Below are positions 39,870-49,665 of a stretch of 64,000 nt of DNA, one piece after another. The DNA lies in the NCBI GenBank assembly GCA_025201345.1, contig JAIXMG010000001.1, positions 1,364,001 through 1,428,000 on the forward strand, given 5' to 3'. Within the stretch, counting starts at the first letter, position 1. Every line of letters starts with the position of its first letter. Position numbers and translations under genes: made by a program. The notes under the pieces were generated by a model that made no database searches, was not told the DNA's origin, and saw only the letters and a program-made list of their open reading frames with translations. The DNA comes from Thamnidium elegans. Its lineage: Eukaryota > Mucoromycota > Mucoromycetes > Mucorales > Mucoraceae.

Positions 39870-40114
39870 AGTGCTTATGGTACCATTTGCGCCTTGTAAT
39901 CTTTTTTTTTGTGTGTTTGCAGTTTGACTCATCCGTGGTGGTTTTTTTCCGGAGAGGCAGGTTGTGGGTTTACATCCCCATTCCGCTTTCTCTTACCGCG
40001 GGGTGGGGATGTAAATTCACAAGTTGTCTCTTTTGGAAAAAAGCCCTGCAGATGGGTCAAATCTGTAAACCCTCAAAAAAAAAATTGCATGGCGCAAATG
40101 GTACCATAAGCACT
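39870..40114. mobile_element. MITE-like element, 24-bp terminal inverted repeats
   Basis: The left end (39870-39893, AGTGCTTATGGTACCATTTG then CGCC) is the exact reverse complement of 40091-40114. The enclosed 245 bp is less AT-rich than its surroundings and contains an internal 18-bp-arm hairpin (39969-39986 with 39998-40015, two mismatches). Size, terminal repeats and lack of coding capacity fit a miniature inverted-repeat element. No target-site duplication is obvious, so the exact boundary is uncertain. Confidence 0.65.
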
Positions 40115-40259
40115 GGCTGGTAGAAAGTTGGAGTGATACGAGGAGAGAAGGAAAGTATTATAAAAACATTCTGCTGCAAATAAAAAAGAGTTGATTTCTA
40201 ACTTTTTCTTATTTAGCAACCCAACCCAAAGGGCCAAAAAAAAATAAAAACGAAAAAAA

Positions 40260-40455
40260 AAGCTATAAATAAAAATGAGTGTCTTTAAAAATGAGTGCCT
40301 TAAAAATGAGTGTCCTAAAAAGAGAATGAGAAAGCGTTTTAAAAAAGAATGTCTTAAAAAAAGAGAATGCATTATAAAAAAAAAAAAGAAGGCATTATAA
40401 AAAAGGGAAGGCATTATAAAAAAGAAAAGGCTTCTTAAAAAGGGAAAGATAATGT
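40260..40455. repeat. Purine-rich degenerate minisatellite
   Basis: Imperfect units of about 17-20 bp. AAAAATGAGTG-type units come first and GGCATTATAAAAAA-type units follow, each in three or more copies. The long open frame on the minus strand here is only a by-product of the repeat and is not coding. Confidence 0.7.
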
Positions 40456-40611
40456 CTGCCCTAATTCTCATTAAATGTAAACATTACCTTAATGTTTTTT
40501 TTCTTCCTTTTAATAATCTATCCGCAACATTCTTAATAAAAACTTACTGTTATTTTTACAGTAAAATATAATATGTTTGGCTTATTTGGTTTAACATTTG
40601 GCATAATGCTT

Positions 40612-41580
40612 GACAGTTATAATTATGCAATGCGTACATGTAAATGAGATGCTGGATCTTCTCATTATATTACCTTTTATTTAATAAAAAATTATAAAGT
40701 GTACTTCTCTCGGGTACGGCCTTATAGTTTATATTCTTTTAATTATATTTCTGATTATATTCTGTAATTGACAGTTGCATTTTCTTTGTACTACGACGAC
40801 CCCTATTTTAAAACTCAAACAAATGCAAATACAATTCCTTTTACTTCTTTTATATCTTTCTTTCTTTCTTTTACTTTTACTTTTACTTTCCTTTTCTTTT
40901 CTTAATCTTATCCGCCACTTGCGACATGTATTTTTATTTTATTTATGTATTTTGTTTTTTCTTTTGAAATTGAGCATGTAGCAACGAAATGTGCCATATT
41001 ATCCAAGTCAGTTATAAAAACGTAGTAACAATAAAACACTCCAAAGGGACAAGAGCAAAATAATTGAAAGAAGAGAGCAATTGTTATTGCTAAAAAAAAG
41101 CTCACTGAGATACCGCAGTTTAAAACATCGCTCACATAAGAAATTACTGCTAGTTTTACCAGCTATAACAAATAATGGTCCTTAATTTATTAAAAAACAG
41201 GAAACACGTTTTGGACCCAAGTTGTATAATATAAAATAGTTGTTTTAAATATATCTTTGATAAAAAAAATTAAAAATATACTTTTTTGTTTTTTTTTTTT
41301 TCGTTTTTCATTTTTGGGGGTCAACCCCCTTTTTTTTTTGGCCAAAAATACGCTTTTAATAAAACGCCAGCTTAAGGTCCGCTTAGCTAAAACCTCAAAT
41401 AAAAAAAGGTCTTTAAACAATAATTGCTCGTTCATTATTTTTAGTAATAATATAATTTTAAATGCATTAGAAGCGCCTAAAAGAGCATACTATCACCGTT
41501 GTTTTTTCTATAAAGATACATAAATTTGATCCGGAGTAATCGCTAATAATCCGCGAAAAAAATCCGAAAAACAAAAGGGG
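40612..41580 (-). repeat. Dispersed about-1-kb repeat, copy A
   Basis: Inverted relative to 57509-58732. Shared blocks include AAAATGCAACTGTC, the TTACTTTTACTTTTAC tract, CCAAAGGGACAAGAG, TTTGGGGGTCAACC and the end near CCGAAAAACAAAAGGG. Overall identity looks high with small indels. No coding region is convincing in either copy. The family is unknown; it may be a non-autonomous transposon. Confidence 0.8.
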
Positions 41581-42361
41581 TCGATCCCAGAAATGAAGCA
41601 GTTAATTTCGTATTTCCCAAACGTCGAAGAAATTGAAGTACGCTACCCGCTCCACATCGATTATCTCCGTCTTTTGTTAAATGCTGAATTGAAAACCATA
41701 TAAAAGATTTCGTATGAACCTGGAACTCCCTACGGATATCCCGAGTATGATTTATAATGGAATTTTACCTCATATTAATGCGATACCTTTACGTGTCAAT
41801 TCCATAAACTCATATTTATTTCAGACTAAATGTGCCTGTGGTAGACAGGTCTAAAAACTAGTACCATTTCAAATATATGATTCACCGCCTATGGAAAAAG
41901 AATGTCAATGATCTCTATTCATACTTAGGTTTAACGACATAAGGTGTTCCTTTTACAATCAAAAATAACTAAACGTAATTATAAAATAAAAATTAAAGAG
42001 ATCTAGTAATGTTACAAGTAAGCTAATAAAACTGTAATAAGGATAAAGAATAAGGATAGTTGAACTAAAAGAAGAAAAGCCAACGAAAATAAATGCAACC
42101 ACCTTACTTTTTGGATGCAAAATGGAAATCCGTAATAAAAAGTTTATGTTCGTATATGAAAAAAAAAATGCATCGACCCAGCTGTATTAAACCAACTGTA
42201 TTCATTTTCTTTTGAAACAGGCAAGATTCGACGAGAAGAACTCGCCGATATTTTCACAAATCCTAATATCAAGAAAATGCTGACAGTATTTAATGGTAAT
42301 TATGGAAATACTTTTTCCCGTTAATAATCAGTATTTTCTTTCAAAAATGATTTCCGTAGAA
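41581..42361. other. Decayed coding remnants
   Basis: Starting at 41594 a short frame reads like coding sequence (MKQLISYFPNVEEIEVRYPL) but hits stops and shifts frame. A second block follows a TTTTGAAACAG acceptor near 42221 (KIRREELADIF). No domain can be named with confidence. The block is likely an old gene or transposon fragment. Confidence 0.4.
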
Positions 42362-42594
42362 TCATTAGTGTGACGCAAGACATACTACAACCGATCCCTT
42401 AGATCCTGTAAAATTTAATTTAACTTTGAAAAGATTACCGAACATTTTCGAATATGTACAGTCGATCCTGGCAGAAGAGACGTTTTCAGCTCATACCACG
42501 GTGATGATGATGTAAGACGTTTAACAGCCAAATAATATTATCATGTGTCCGGCAGCGTCCAGAGAATGAAGATGCAAAGAAAAAGGAAGGCGAG
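42362..42594 (+). pseudogene. Possible Fanzor/TnpB-like nuclease relic
   Basis: One frame, interrupted by two TAA stops, reads FEKITEHFRICTVDPGRRDVF followed by DDDVRRLTAK, stop, YYHVSGS. The VDPGRRDVF segment resembles the first RuvC motif of eukaryotic Fanzor (TnpB-like) proteins of Mucorales transposons, where DPG-R follows a hydrophobic strand; the trailing YY...SG block fits my memory of that family. Downstream RuvC and zinc-finger parts are missing. A short open stretch to 42672 is Lys/Ser-rich. Clearly non-functional; the family call is a motif-level inference. Confidence 0.42.
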
Positions 42595-43043
42595 ATAGTA
42601 ATAGATAGTAATATAAAAAGTAACAGTGGTCATCAACAAGTTGGTTCCAGTAATTTCAAGAAAAATAAATAAATATTAGAATACAATAAACTTAGATCTA
42701 AGAGAAAGTGTGATATATACTATTAAGAGAAGGGGATATAAGGTAGAGAAAGCGTTATAAAACGTTTAATGGACTACTTTCGGACCGCAGGCGTGTATTT
42801 AAGGTTACCCAATCCAAAATGACTCTCAAAATAAGGATATAAAAATGAGTGTAGTTAGAAGGGTCAAACTAGAATACTGTTGAATGCGAAACTGTTTTTA
42901 TTGCATATTTTAAGGATAACGAGGCAATGGAGTATTCTAAAGTGTAATGATATGACTCCTTAATGTATGTGGTATTATAATAGATGACAGTATACATATA
43001 TATTTTTTTAATAACAGTTTTGTATGTGGTTTATAGTATCGAT
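42595..43043. other. Intergenic 3' flank
   Basis: No gene beyond the tail of the relic frame at 42595-42672. Probably includes the 3'UTR of the minus-strand methyltransferase at 43044. Confidence 0.6.
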
Positions 43044-44078
43044 TTAGAATTTTCTGCGTACGATAATGGAATTTACAGGTCTACCATCTTCTATTTCTTC
43101 AATAACATCTTGTATCACTTCCATTTGACTCATTTTACCGTATAATTCACTTATTTCATTTACTTGTAATCTCAGACTCTTCTTTGGTTGCTTATAGTCG
43201 TACCTTTCATCATCAACGAAATGAGAAATAATAAAATAACCGCCTACATTTAATAATTCAGGCACTTCAAGTAAAAACGGCCTTGAAAGAAATCGAATAT
43301 TTAAAATAAGATCAAACGTATCATACTCTGTCTTTGGTAGTAAATGATGATAGAGCTCTTTAAATGTATATAGCTCCTTCTTGTTACTGTTTTCTAATTC
43401 AACCATAGCTAACCGTCTAGTGATTTCATCTTGTGAATCTTGTAATTCTTTTGTATCTTGATTATGTTGTTCGTTCCACCAAGCATTTGATATTAATTGC
43501 CATTGACCATTGTTCATTAATTTAACTTGAGCAAGAATATCCAATTGTTGTGCTACATGAAGATTCCTCACCAAGATATCTGTTCTTACCATGGCACCAG
43601 CTAAATAATCAAATGCGGAAGCTCTCCATTTTTTATTACGTGCCAATAACCAACCTACATCTCTACCAGATCCGCAACCTACATCTAAGAAAGTCCATTG
43701 GTCTCGTTCTTTTAAACCCTGTTCAAGTAATTCTATATTACTACTCAAGAAAGGTGAAGGTTGAAATAAAACGTGTTGGTCATCGTTGCCAGTCCATTGG
43801 TTGGCTTCAATCTCTTTCCATTGTAAGTTACCTTCCCATACTACCCAAGGTACTTGCCAGCCATGTTCAACTAACCAAGAAGAACAACCTTTTTCATTAA
43901 TAGGTTCAATAACAGCAAAAGGTAAACGTTTAGGAGGTAATTCAGATTGTCGCAACACTAACTGAGATAAAGGGATATTGGTGGATGATTTCAAGTGACG
44001 TTGCTTAAAATCCAACTTTGTTCTCAAGTCTAAACAAAGTGTGTTACTAGATTCAATCCAAGCACGCAATATTTTCAT
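43044..44078 (-). CDS. Rhodanese-like domain fused to SAM-dependent methyltransferase
   Basis: Intronless, 344 residues. Residues 1-65 resemble a rhodanese fold (LDLRTKLDFKQRHLKSSTNI) but no active-site Cys loop is evident, so that part is probably non-catalytic. Residues about 105-260 form a class I methyltransferase with motif I LDVGCGSGRD at 131-140, an acidic residue in the next strand (AFDYLAGAM), and a later DLILNIRFLSRP strand that occupies the motif IV position. The C-terminal strands end in NSIIVRRKF. The substrate is unknown. It is divergently transcribed from the peroxiredoxin gene. Confidence 0.8.
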   Translation of the reverse strand: MKILRAWIESSNTLCLDLRTKLDFKQRHLKSSTNIPLSQLVLRQSELPPKRLPFAVIEPINEKGCSSWLVEHGWQVPWVVWEGNLQWKEIEANQWTGNDDQHVLFQPSPFLSSNIELLEQGLKERDQWTFLDVGCGSGRDVGWLLARNKKWRASAFDYLAGAMVRTDILVRNLHVAQQLDILAQVKLMNNGQWQLISNAWWNEQHNQDTKELQDSQDEITRRLAMVELENSNKKELYTFKELYHHLLPKTEYDTFDLILNIRFLSRPFLLEVPELLNVGGYFIISHFVDDERYDYKQPKKSLRLQVNEISELYGKMSQMEVIQDVIEEIEDGRPVNSIIVRRKF

Positions 44079-44531
44079 AATTTGGTGATATGGTTATACA
44101 GATGAAAAAAACTTTTTTTCTTTTTTTTAGGTCGGGGAGAAATAATGGGAGTACTTTAAAAACCTTAAAAAAAGTAGTGGCTTATGTATACAATGCAAAC
44201 ACAAAGTTAATTAGCTATTTGCATGATAGAATTGCGCCATTAGACTGATTTATCCAATTAAAACAAACGTGATACAATCTTTTTCTTTTCTTTTCTTTTT
44301 TAATACACTGATACCACTATATACACACTACATTGGCTGTTTAAAAGGGTAGTACACTATTAACAAGAGATTTACAAGAAAGACAGTAAAAAAAAAAAGT
44401 GCGTGAGAGAGTAGATAGGACTTTAGATTTTTTGATTTTTTTTTTTTTGGATTATATAAGTTCTTTTTTTATTTTATTTATCACCTTTTTTTCTTTCTTC
44501 TTTATCAAAAACATACACACACATATATATA
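44079..44531. promoter_or_regulatory. Bidirectional promoter region, methyltransferase/peroxiredoxin
   Basis: The 453 bp between two divergent start codons. On the plus side TATATAAG at 44453-44460 lies about 79 bp before the peroxiredoxin ATG, followed by a T/C-rich leader (44461-44510). On the minus side an A-rich leader precedes the methyltransferase ATG. CT tracts (44281-44300) resemble those of strongly expressed fungal genes. Confidence 0.5.
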
Positions 44532-45384
44532 ATGACTCTCAGACTTGGTTCTACTGCTCCTGGTAAGTTAACAAGTATATTTAACGTGTATTCAATACTT
44601 ACTAATATTTTATATTTTATAGACTTTAAAGCTCAAACTACTAAGGGTGATATCCAATTCCACGAATTTATCGGTGATAAATGGACCGTTCTCTTCTCTC
44701 ATCCCGCTGATTTCAGTAAGTTTTATTTTATTTTTAAGAAAAAAAAAGATCTGATAAAGAAATTATTTAGCTCCTGTCTGCACTACCGAACTCGGTCTCG
44801 TTGCTGCTCTTCAAGATGAATGGGATGCCCGTAACGTTAACGTGATTGGTCTTTCTGCTAACGGTCTTGCCGAGCACGAAAAGTGGATTGCTGATATCAA
44901 CGAAATCAGTAACGTTCAACTTAACTTCCCTATCATTGCTGATGATGATCGTACTGTTTCTACTCTTTATGATATGTTGGACCATCAAGTAAGTTTTGTT
45001 TGAAAGTGTGCGCAAAAAAAAAAAAAAAAAAAAAAAAGGTATTTGTTTACTAATTTTTTTTTAAAAAAAAAGGATGCTTCCAACGTTGATAACAAGGGTA
45101 TCCAATTCACTATTCGTTCCGTCTTCATTATTGATCCCAAGAAGACTATTCGTTTGATCCTCTCTTACCCTGCTTCCACCGGTCGTAACTTTGATGAAAT
45201 CTTACGTGTTATTGATTCTCTTCAATTAGGTGATAAGCACCGTATCACTACTCCCGGTAACTGGAAGAAGGGTGAAGATGTCATTGTCCATCCTTCCGTT
45301 TCTACTGAAGAAGCTCATACCCTTTTCCCTAAGGGTGTCAAGGTTGTCAAGCCTTACTTGCGTTTAACTCCCTCTCCCTTTTAA
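44532..45384 (+). CDS. 1-Cys peroxiredoxin (Prx6-type)
   Basis: Thiol peroxidase that reduces hydrogen peroxide and organic hydroperoxides. Four exons (44532-44562, 44623-44715, 44771-44988, 45073-45384) give 217 residues, the usual 1-Cys length. The active site PVCTTE carries the peroxidatic Cys45, in the context HPADFTPVCTTE. The conserved Arg/Phe strand IRSVFIIDPKK and the C-terminal dimer domain (GRNFDEILRVIDSLQL, TPGNWKKGEDV) are present. No N-terminal targeting extension is seen, so cytosolic location is likely. Intron 3 contains a run of 24 A and ends in a T-run/A-run palindrome. Confidence 0.94.
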
Positions 45385-45521
45385 ATAATAATAATAAATA
45401 ATAATAATTTAATCATTTTGCCTGTAAACTATTTATCAGTCCTTTTGTGTGTGTATAAAAAAAGGGTATTGCTTTTTTTTTTCTTTTTTTTTTCGGTTCT
45501 TTTTCACTTTATACATCAAAA

Positions 45522-45683
45522 ATGGATAATACAACAGATACTACAAATAATAATACTACTAATACTACTACTACTGCGCAAGATGAAAATGAAGAGGGTC
45601 TTACCTTTAGTGCATGGATTATCGAGGTTGTGATCAAGATGGTTACTCAAGTTACAAATACAGTCAAAGAACCTTTTATGTAA
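45522..45683 (+). CDS. Small hypothetical protein, 53 aa
   Basis: Starts in an A-rich context after a T-rich leader and a likely TATA-type element. The N-terminal half is a Thr/Asn-rich low-complexity stretch, then an acidic patch (DENEEG), then an amphipathic helix FSAWIIEVVIKMVTQVTNTV. It is not recognised. The leader, compact frame and the AT-rich terminator-like end favour a real gene, but the evidence is modest. Confidence 0.45.
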   Translation: MDNTTDTTNNNTTNTTTTAQDENEEGLTFSAWIIEVVIKMVTQVTNTVKEPFM

Positions 45684-45957
45684 CCTCATCAAGTTTCTAA
45701 AATACATAGCCTATATATTTTTTTTTCTTTCTTTCTTTTTTGCTTTATCAGGCACGAAAATAAAAATGAGACAAATATAAAATATCAATTCTAAAGACAG
45801 TAGTCAAGGGTTTTTAAATAAGTAAGACTGTGACGGTGTAGGAGATACATTTGAACTAAAAAAATACATCATCATTTGCATAAATAAAGTCAATATTTTA
45901 TGTATTTTTTTTAAAAAAAAACACACTTCTTTTACTCTTTATAAAAAAATAAATAAA

Positions 45958-46173
45958 ATGGATATTGGACAATCAGATAATACTTTTTCTAAAAACACGT
46001 CAACATCCGATACAGGATCTACTGGTTTGTTCAAGATTGGTGATTATGATAAGCCAACTCAAAAAAAGACAAATAACGAAGGAGGTTTATTAGATCAGGC
46101 CACAAACACTGTTAAAAACGAAGCACAAGCTGTAGCTGATAAATTAACTAGCACTGATAACAAAAAGCAATAA
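45958..46173 (+). CDS. Small hydrophilic protein, 71 aa
   Basis: Intronless frame preceded by a T-run/A-run palindrome and a CTTTATAAAAAAATAAATAAA leader directly before the ATG. Ser/Thr/Asn-rich, with a C-terminal helix GGLLDQATNTVKNEAQAVADKL of a kind seen in small stress-related hydrophilic proteins. No family is assigned. It converges on the FKBP gene, with only 31 bp between stop codons. Confidence 0.55.
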   Translation: MDIGQSDNTFSKNTSTSDTGSTGLFKIGDYDKPTQKKTNNEGGLLDQATNTVKNEAQAVADKLTSTDNKKQ

Positions 46174-46204
46174 ATTATTATAAATAAATAAAAAGTCTTT
46201 TTAT

Positions 46205-46336
46205 TTATTTCTTTTCTTTAAGTTCATTTTCTGAAGCCTTTTTTGCTTCTACAAGATCTTGTTTTTTTGCTAATTTGAATACAATTAAGAATAATCCAAG
46301 AACACCAACAGTTGAAAGAATGAAACTTGGTGAAGT

Positions 46337-46372
<36 letters not shown>

Positions 46373-47143
46373 ATGATAAACAAAGGCGGTCATGATGATG
46401 TATATAATATTTAGGTCAAATTTTTAGACTTACGAGATATTATTTTGACTATCTTCAGTTACTTGTCTAGCACTACCCTTTCCTTTTTTAATATCTATTA
46501 ACTCTACATCAAATACAAGTGTTGCTCCACCAGGAATAGCGTTTCCTGCTCCACGATCTCCGTAGCCTAATAAAAAATTAAAAAATTAATATATGCATTT
46601 CCCTATTATTATTTTTAATTTAAGCAAGTATTCTACCTAAACTAGGAGGAATAACGAGTCTACGCTTTTCACCAACACACATACTAGAAATAAAAATATA
46701 AAAATCAATAAATATTAACGAAATATATTTGCAATAGTTAATACAATCTTACTTTAATAAACCTTGTTCCCATCCTTGAATCACTCTTCCTTGACCAATT
46801 TCAAATACTAAGGGTTGGTTACGATCCAAACTACTATCAAATTTGGCTCCAGTATCGAAAAGAGTACCAGTGTAATGCATAGACAATTGATCACTTTAAA
46901 TATAATAAGTAAACACGTTTTATTCCCATCATTACAATTATATATTTACCCGTTGCTAGATCTTATAGGACAATCTTCAGCAGGAATACGCTTCTTGATA
47001 CCTATTTATTTATTTTTTAACTCTTATTCTTTGTATGTGAAAAAAAGTAACTTACCAACTTGTAATTCGGTAGGTGGTTCCTTCAATGCCAAAACAGAAG
47101 CAATAGCACTTGCAATAAAAACTAATCCGGCAGTAACACGCAT
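46205..47143 (-). CDS. FKBP-type peptidyl-prolyl isomerase, ER membrane form
   Basis: Six exons on the minus strand (47143-47056, 47001-46950, 46893-46753, 46683-46637, 46566-46434, 46340-46205) give 198 residues. A signal peptide ([19 protein letters not shown]) is followed by a full FKBP domain at about residues 30-140, with [38 protein letters not shown] and [12 protein letters not shown], the FKBP2/FKBP13 pattern. Unusually, the C terminus adds a transmembrane helix ([18 protein letters not shown], about residues 160-178) and a Lys-rich tail instead of a soluble ER-retention signal. It should act in the secretory pathway and bind FK506 or rapamycin. The last intron ends in a run of about 26 A before AG. 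Confidence 0.92.
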
Positions 47144-47825
47144 ATTATTTTCTCTTTTCTTTTGTTTGTTTAAAATAAGTAAAGAAAAAGAAAAAAGTCG
47201 AAACTCACTTTTTCTAATAATTATTATTAGTTGTGGAAACGAATCATTGGTTGAACATAATCGGACTTAATAAAAGTTTCGAGGCAAAAAAAATTAAGCT
47301 GTCAAATATTGATAGTAGCACAATTCTAATTGGAATTTTCATAGACTGTTATCTATGTATAATTGCTTAATGAACTTATCGTATAAACGCATCTTTTTTA
47401 TTTGGGGTCACAGATCTATACGTATGATTATTCTAGATCGGGTAACATTACGCGCCTGTGGTCCATCATAATTGATAACTCTCCACATTAATCGACGGTT
47501 TAGACAAATGAGATCTCGTTTTCGTTAATAAATAATATTGCGTTTCTTGTTACTTTGGTTTTCCTTTAGCACTAGACATCTTATCTTTAAAACAATCTTC
47601 TGGTATCACTGTACGTACAATCAAAGATCGATAGGCAATATTGACATATATCCCACTTTAATGACATGTTGAATTGTAGTTATTATAATCCCTTAGTTTT
47701 TAATATTTTTATTGAAAAATGAGTTAAATTAAGATTTTATTCTAAGTTCCTTTATTTGAGCGATTTATAGATAGCATGATCCGCTGCTTTTTTAAATTTT
47801 CGATTCGATGGCTAACCAATCTTGA
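47144..47825. other. Intergenic, no gene seen
   Basis: Includes the likely promoter of the FKBP gene (47144-47300). The rest is AT-rich and may be the decayed left part of the PIF/Harbinger-like element, but no terminal repeats were found. Confidence 0.5.
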
Positions 47826-48471
47826 AGAATCGAGAGAAATTATAGCCATCTACGGGTACAAATGTAGAGAATTTACCTGGAGCAATTGGTCATAAAAATA
47901 TTGGTTTCGAGAACACAACTGATGTAGAAAATGATGATATGGATAGACAAAAACCGCCATCCGTTGCATTTATGGGTGTTTGTGATCACAGAAAAAAAAA
48001 AAGACTTACGAAAGTCTTTGGTGGTTTGGATGGTAATTGCATTGAATGGACCATACACTACGCATAAATCTTATTTCAACAAAATCAATAATTGAAAAGA
48101 CCTTTGACATGCTAACTACAAAATGGAACTTCATGTATAATAATACCAGAGTTCTGTCTCCGAAACGGATGATAGACGTGGTAGCTGTACGCTGTATCTT
48201 ATATAATATTTGCATCAATTTAGGTGACACTGATGATGACTCGACTGATTTTTTATCGGGGTCAGGACATTACATTGAGAGGGATAAGATTCCTTTAAAT
48301 TGGTATGCTCGTGCAAGTAATGTTGATGATGTTTCTTTCGGCTTAAAAAATACTGGTGATGGTCCAGAAAGGTCGCCTGTTCCTGCTCCAGGAGATATTT
48401 ATTCGGAAATCTATATAACTAAAGAGGGAAGAGCTAGAAGAGATTTAGCTACTAGGCCATTTCGTTATTAA
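47826..48471 (+). pseudogene. Degraded PIF/Harbinger-like transposase
   Basis: Two blocks of a DDE_Tnp_4-like nuclease, in different frames. The first (to about 48064) contains PSVAFMGVCDHRKK and VFGGLDGNCIEWTI, the pattern around the second catalytic Asp (VCD). The second (48046-48471) contains STKSIIEKTFDMLTTKWNFM, matching the 'VERAFGLLKGRWR' helix with the catalytic Glu, and AVRCILYNICI, matching the HNLCI block. The frame break and the missing N-terminal part show it is inactive. The Myb-like relic lies convergently downstream. Confidence 0.6.
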
Positions 48472-48605
48472 ATGTAATTTATAAACATTCGCTGGGAAAT
48501 GTGATCAGATTGATTTGTACTTTAATTGGATGAATATAATGAAAGAAAAAACTGGCTTTAAGTTTTTGCTTATCCTCTATAGGATTTTTTTTTTCAAGTC
48601 GTAAC

Positions 48606-49665
48606 TTACTTGAAAGAATCAAAAATGATGGCAGATGAAGACGTAGGTGAGGTGCTGGCAACTGACAGCAAATTGATCGTATCCGACGACAAATTTATTG
48701 TGTCTCTACTTAGTTCGACTATCCTTTCATGATGTTCTATTTCCAATCTAACAGTTTCCATACAAACTTCTCTGTCCATTTTAGCGATTTTCTCGCGACT
48801 CAAAATTTCGTTATCTGCAATTCTCTCGTGACTTAATTGATCTAGACGACGAGATTCCAATGTTTGAGCCATATATTCCGTAGTAATACCGATTATTTTC
48901 TTAAGTTCGCTGAAAAAAATGGGTAACTGTTCATTAGTATTTGTGGTATGTGGACTTTCATCACCGGAGATACCCATTGGTTGCATTTCTGGAACCGCTG
49001 GTGGGGATACTTCTGCTTCTGTTGTTGTTGTTGCTGCTGGAGCTGGAGTTACAGGAGCTGCTGGAGTTGATGGGATCGACGGCGCTGATGATACTGAGCA
49101 TGACACTGTATTTTTATTATGATATGAGAGTATACTTCTAAATCTTTCTTCCAAGAAATCGCGAACAGAAGCTGGTGTTTCTATAAAGGTACGAGTGTAA
49201 GATACACCATCGTTTTGATGAGTATACATGGCAGATAGACTCGCGACATTGTCTTGGTCGGGCGATGATCTCGTTATAGTTTCAGGCCAAAAAGAAGGAT
49301 CATCAAAAGTGATTTGCTTTAACTGATCATAGTGAGGATCTCTAGACTGTACAGGAGGATCACCTAATCCACTCATCATAATACCCACAACAACCTTTCG
49401 AAACTCTTTTTTTAGTCCCTAAAACTTTTCTGACACATATTGCAGTCAAATATTTGCTACCGAAACGTACGCCACGAGCACTTGAAGCATAGGCAACAAC
49501 TTCGGGGTGAGAAATAAATGTTGCATGAAGTTCTTTCCATAAACTTGATTTATTAAGATTACCTAATTTGATGTATCGGTTGTAAAAATCACTATCTATC
49601 ATATACTTTAAGAATATCCTAATTGTGTTATCATCCCACTCCAATGGACGACTTCTTCTCACCAT
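48606..49665 (-). pseudogene. Myb/SANT-like partner gene of a PIF/Harbinger element, frameshifted
   Basis: The N-terminal frame (49665 to about 49400) reads as a Myb_DNA-bind_3/trihelix domain (LEWDDNTIRIFLKYMIDSDF, then SSLWKELHATF, LTAICVRK). The downstream frame (49388-48606, 260 residues) continues it with KKEFRKVVVGIMMSGLGD, a Pro/Ala/Thr linker and a charged coiled coil. The two overlap in different frames, and a small indel near 49405-49425 would join them. Such two-gene units (DDE nuclease plus Myb-like DNA binder) are the hallmark of PIF/Harbinger transposons. Here both genes appear broken. Confidence 0.6.

Noticed and set aside
40073..40471. 132-codon minus-strand frame rich in Phe/Ser/Leu
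   Set aside because: It is the complement of a purine-rich minisatellite, so translation is a by-product of the repeat.
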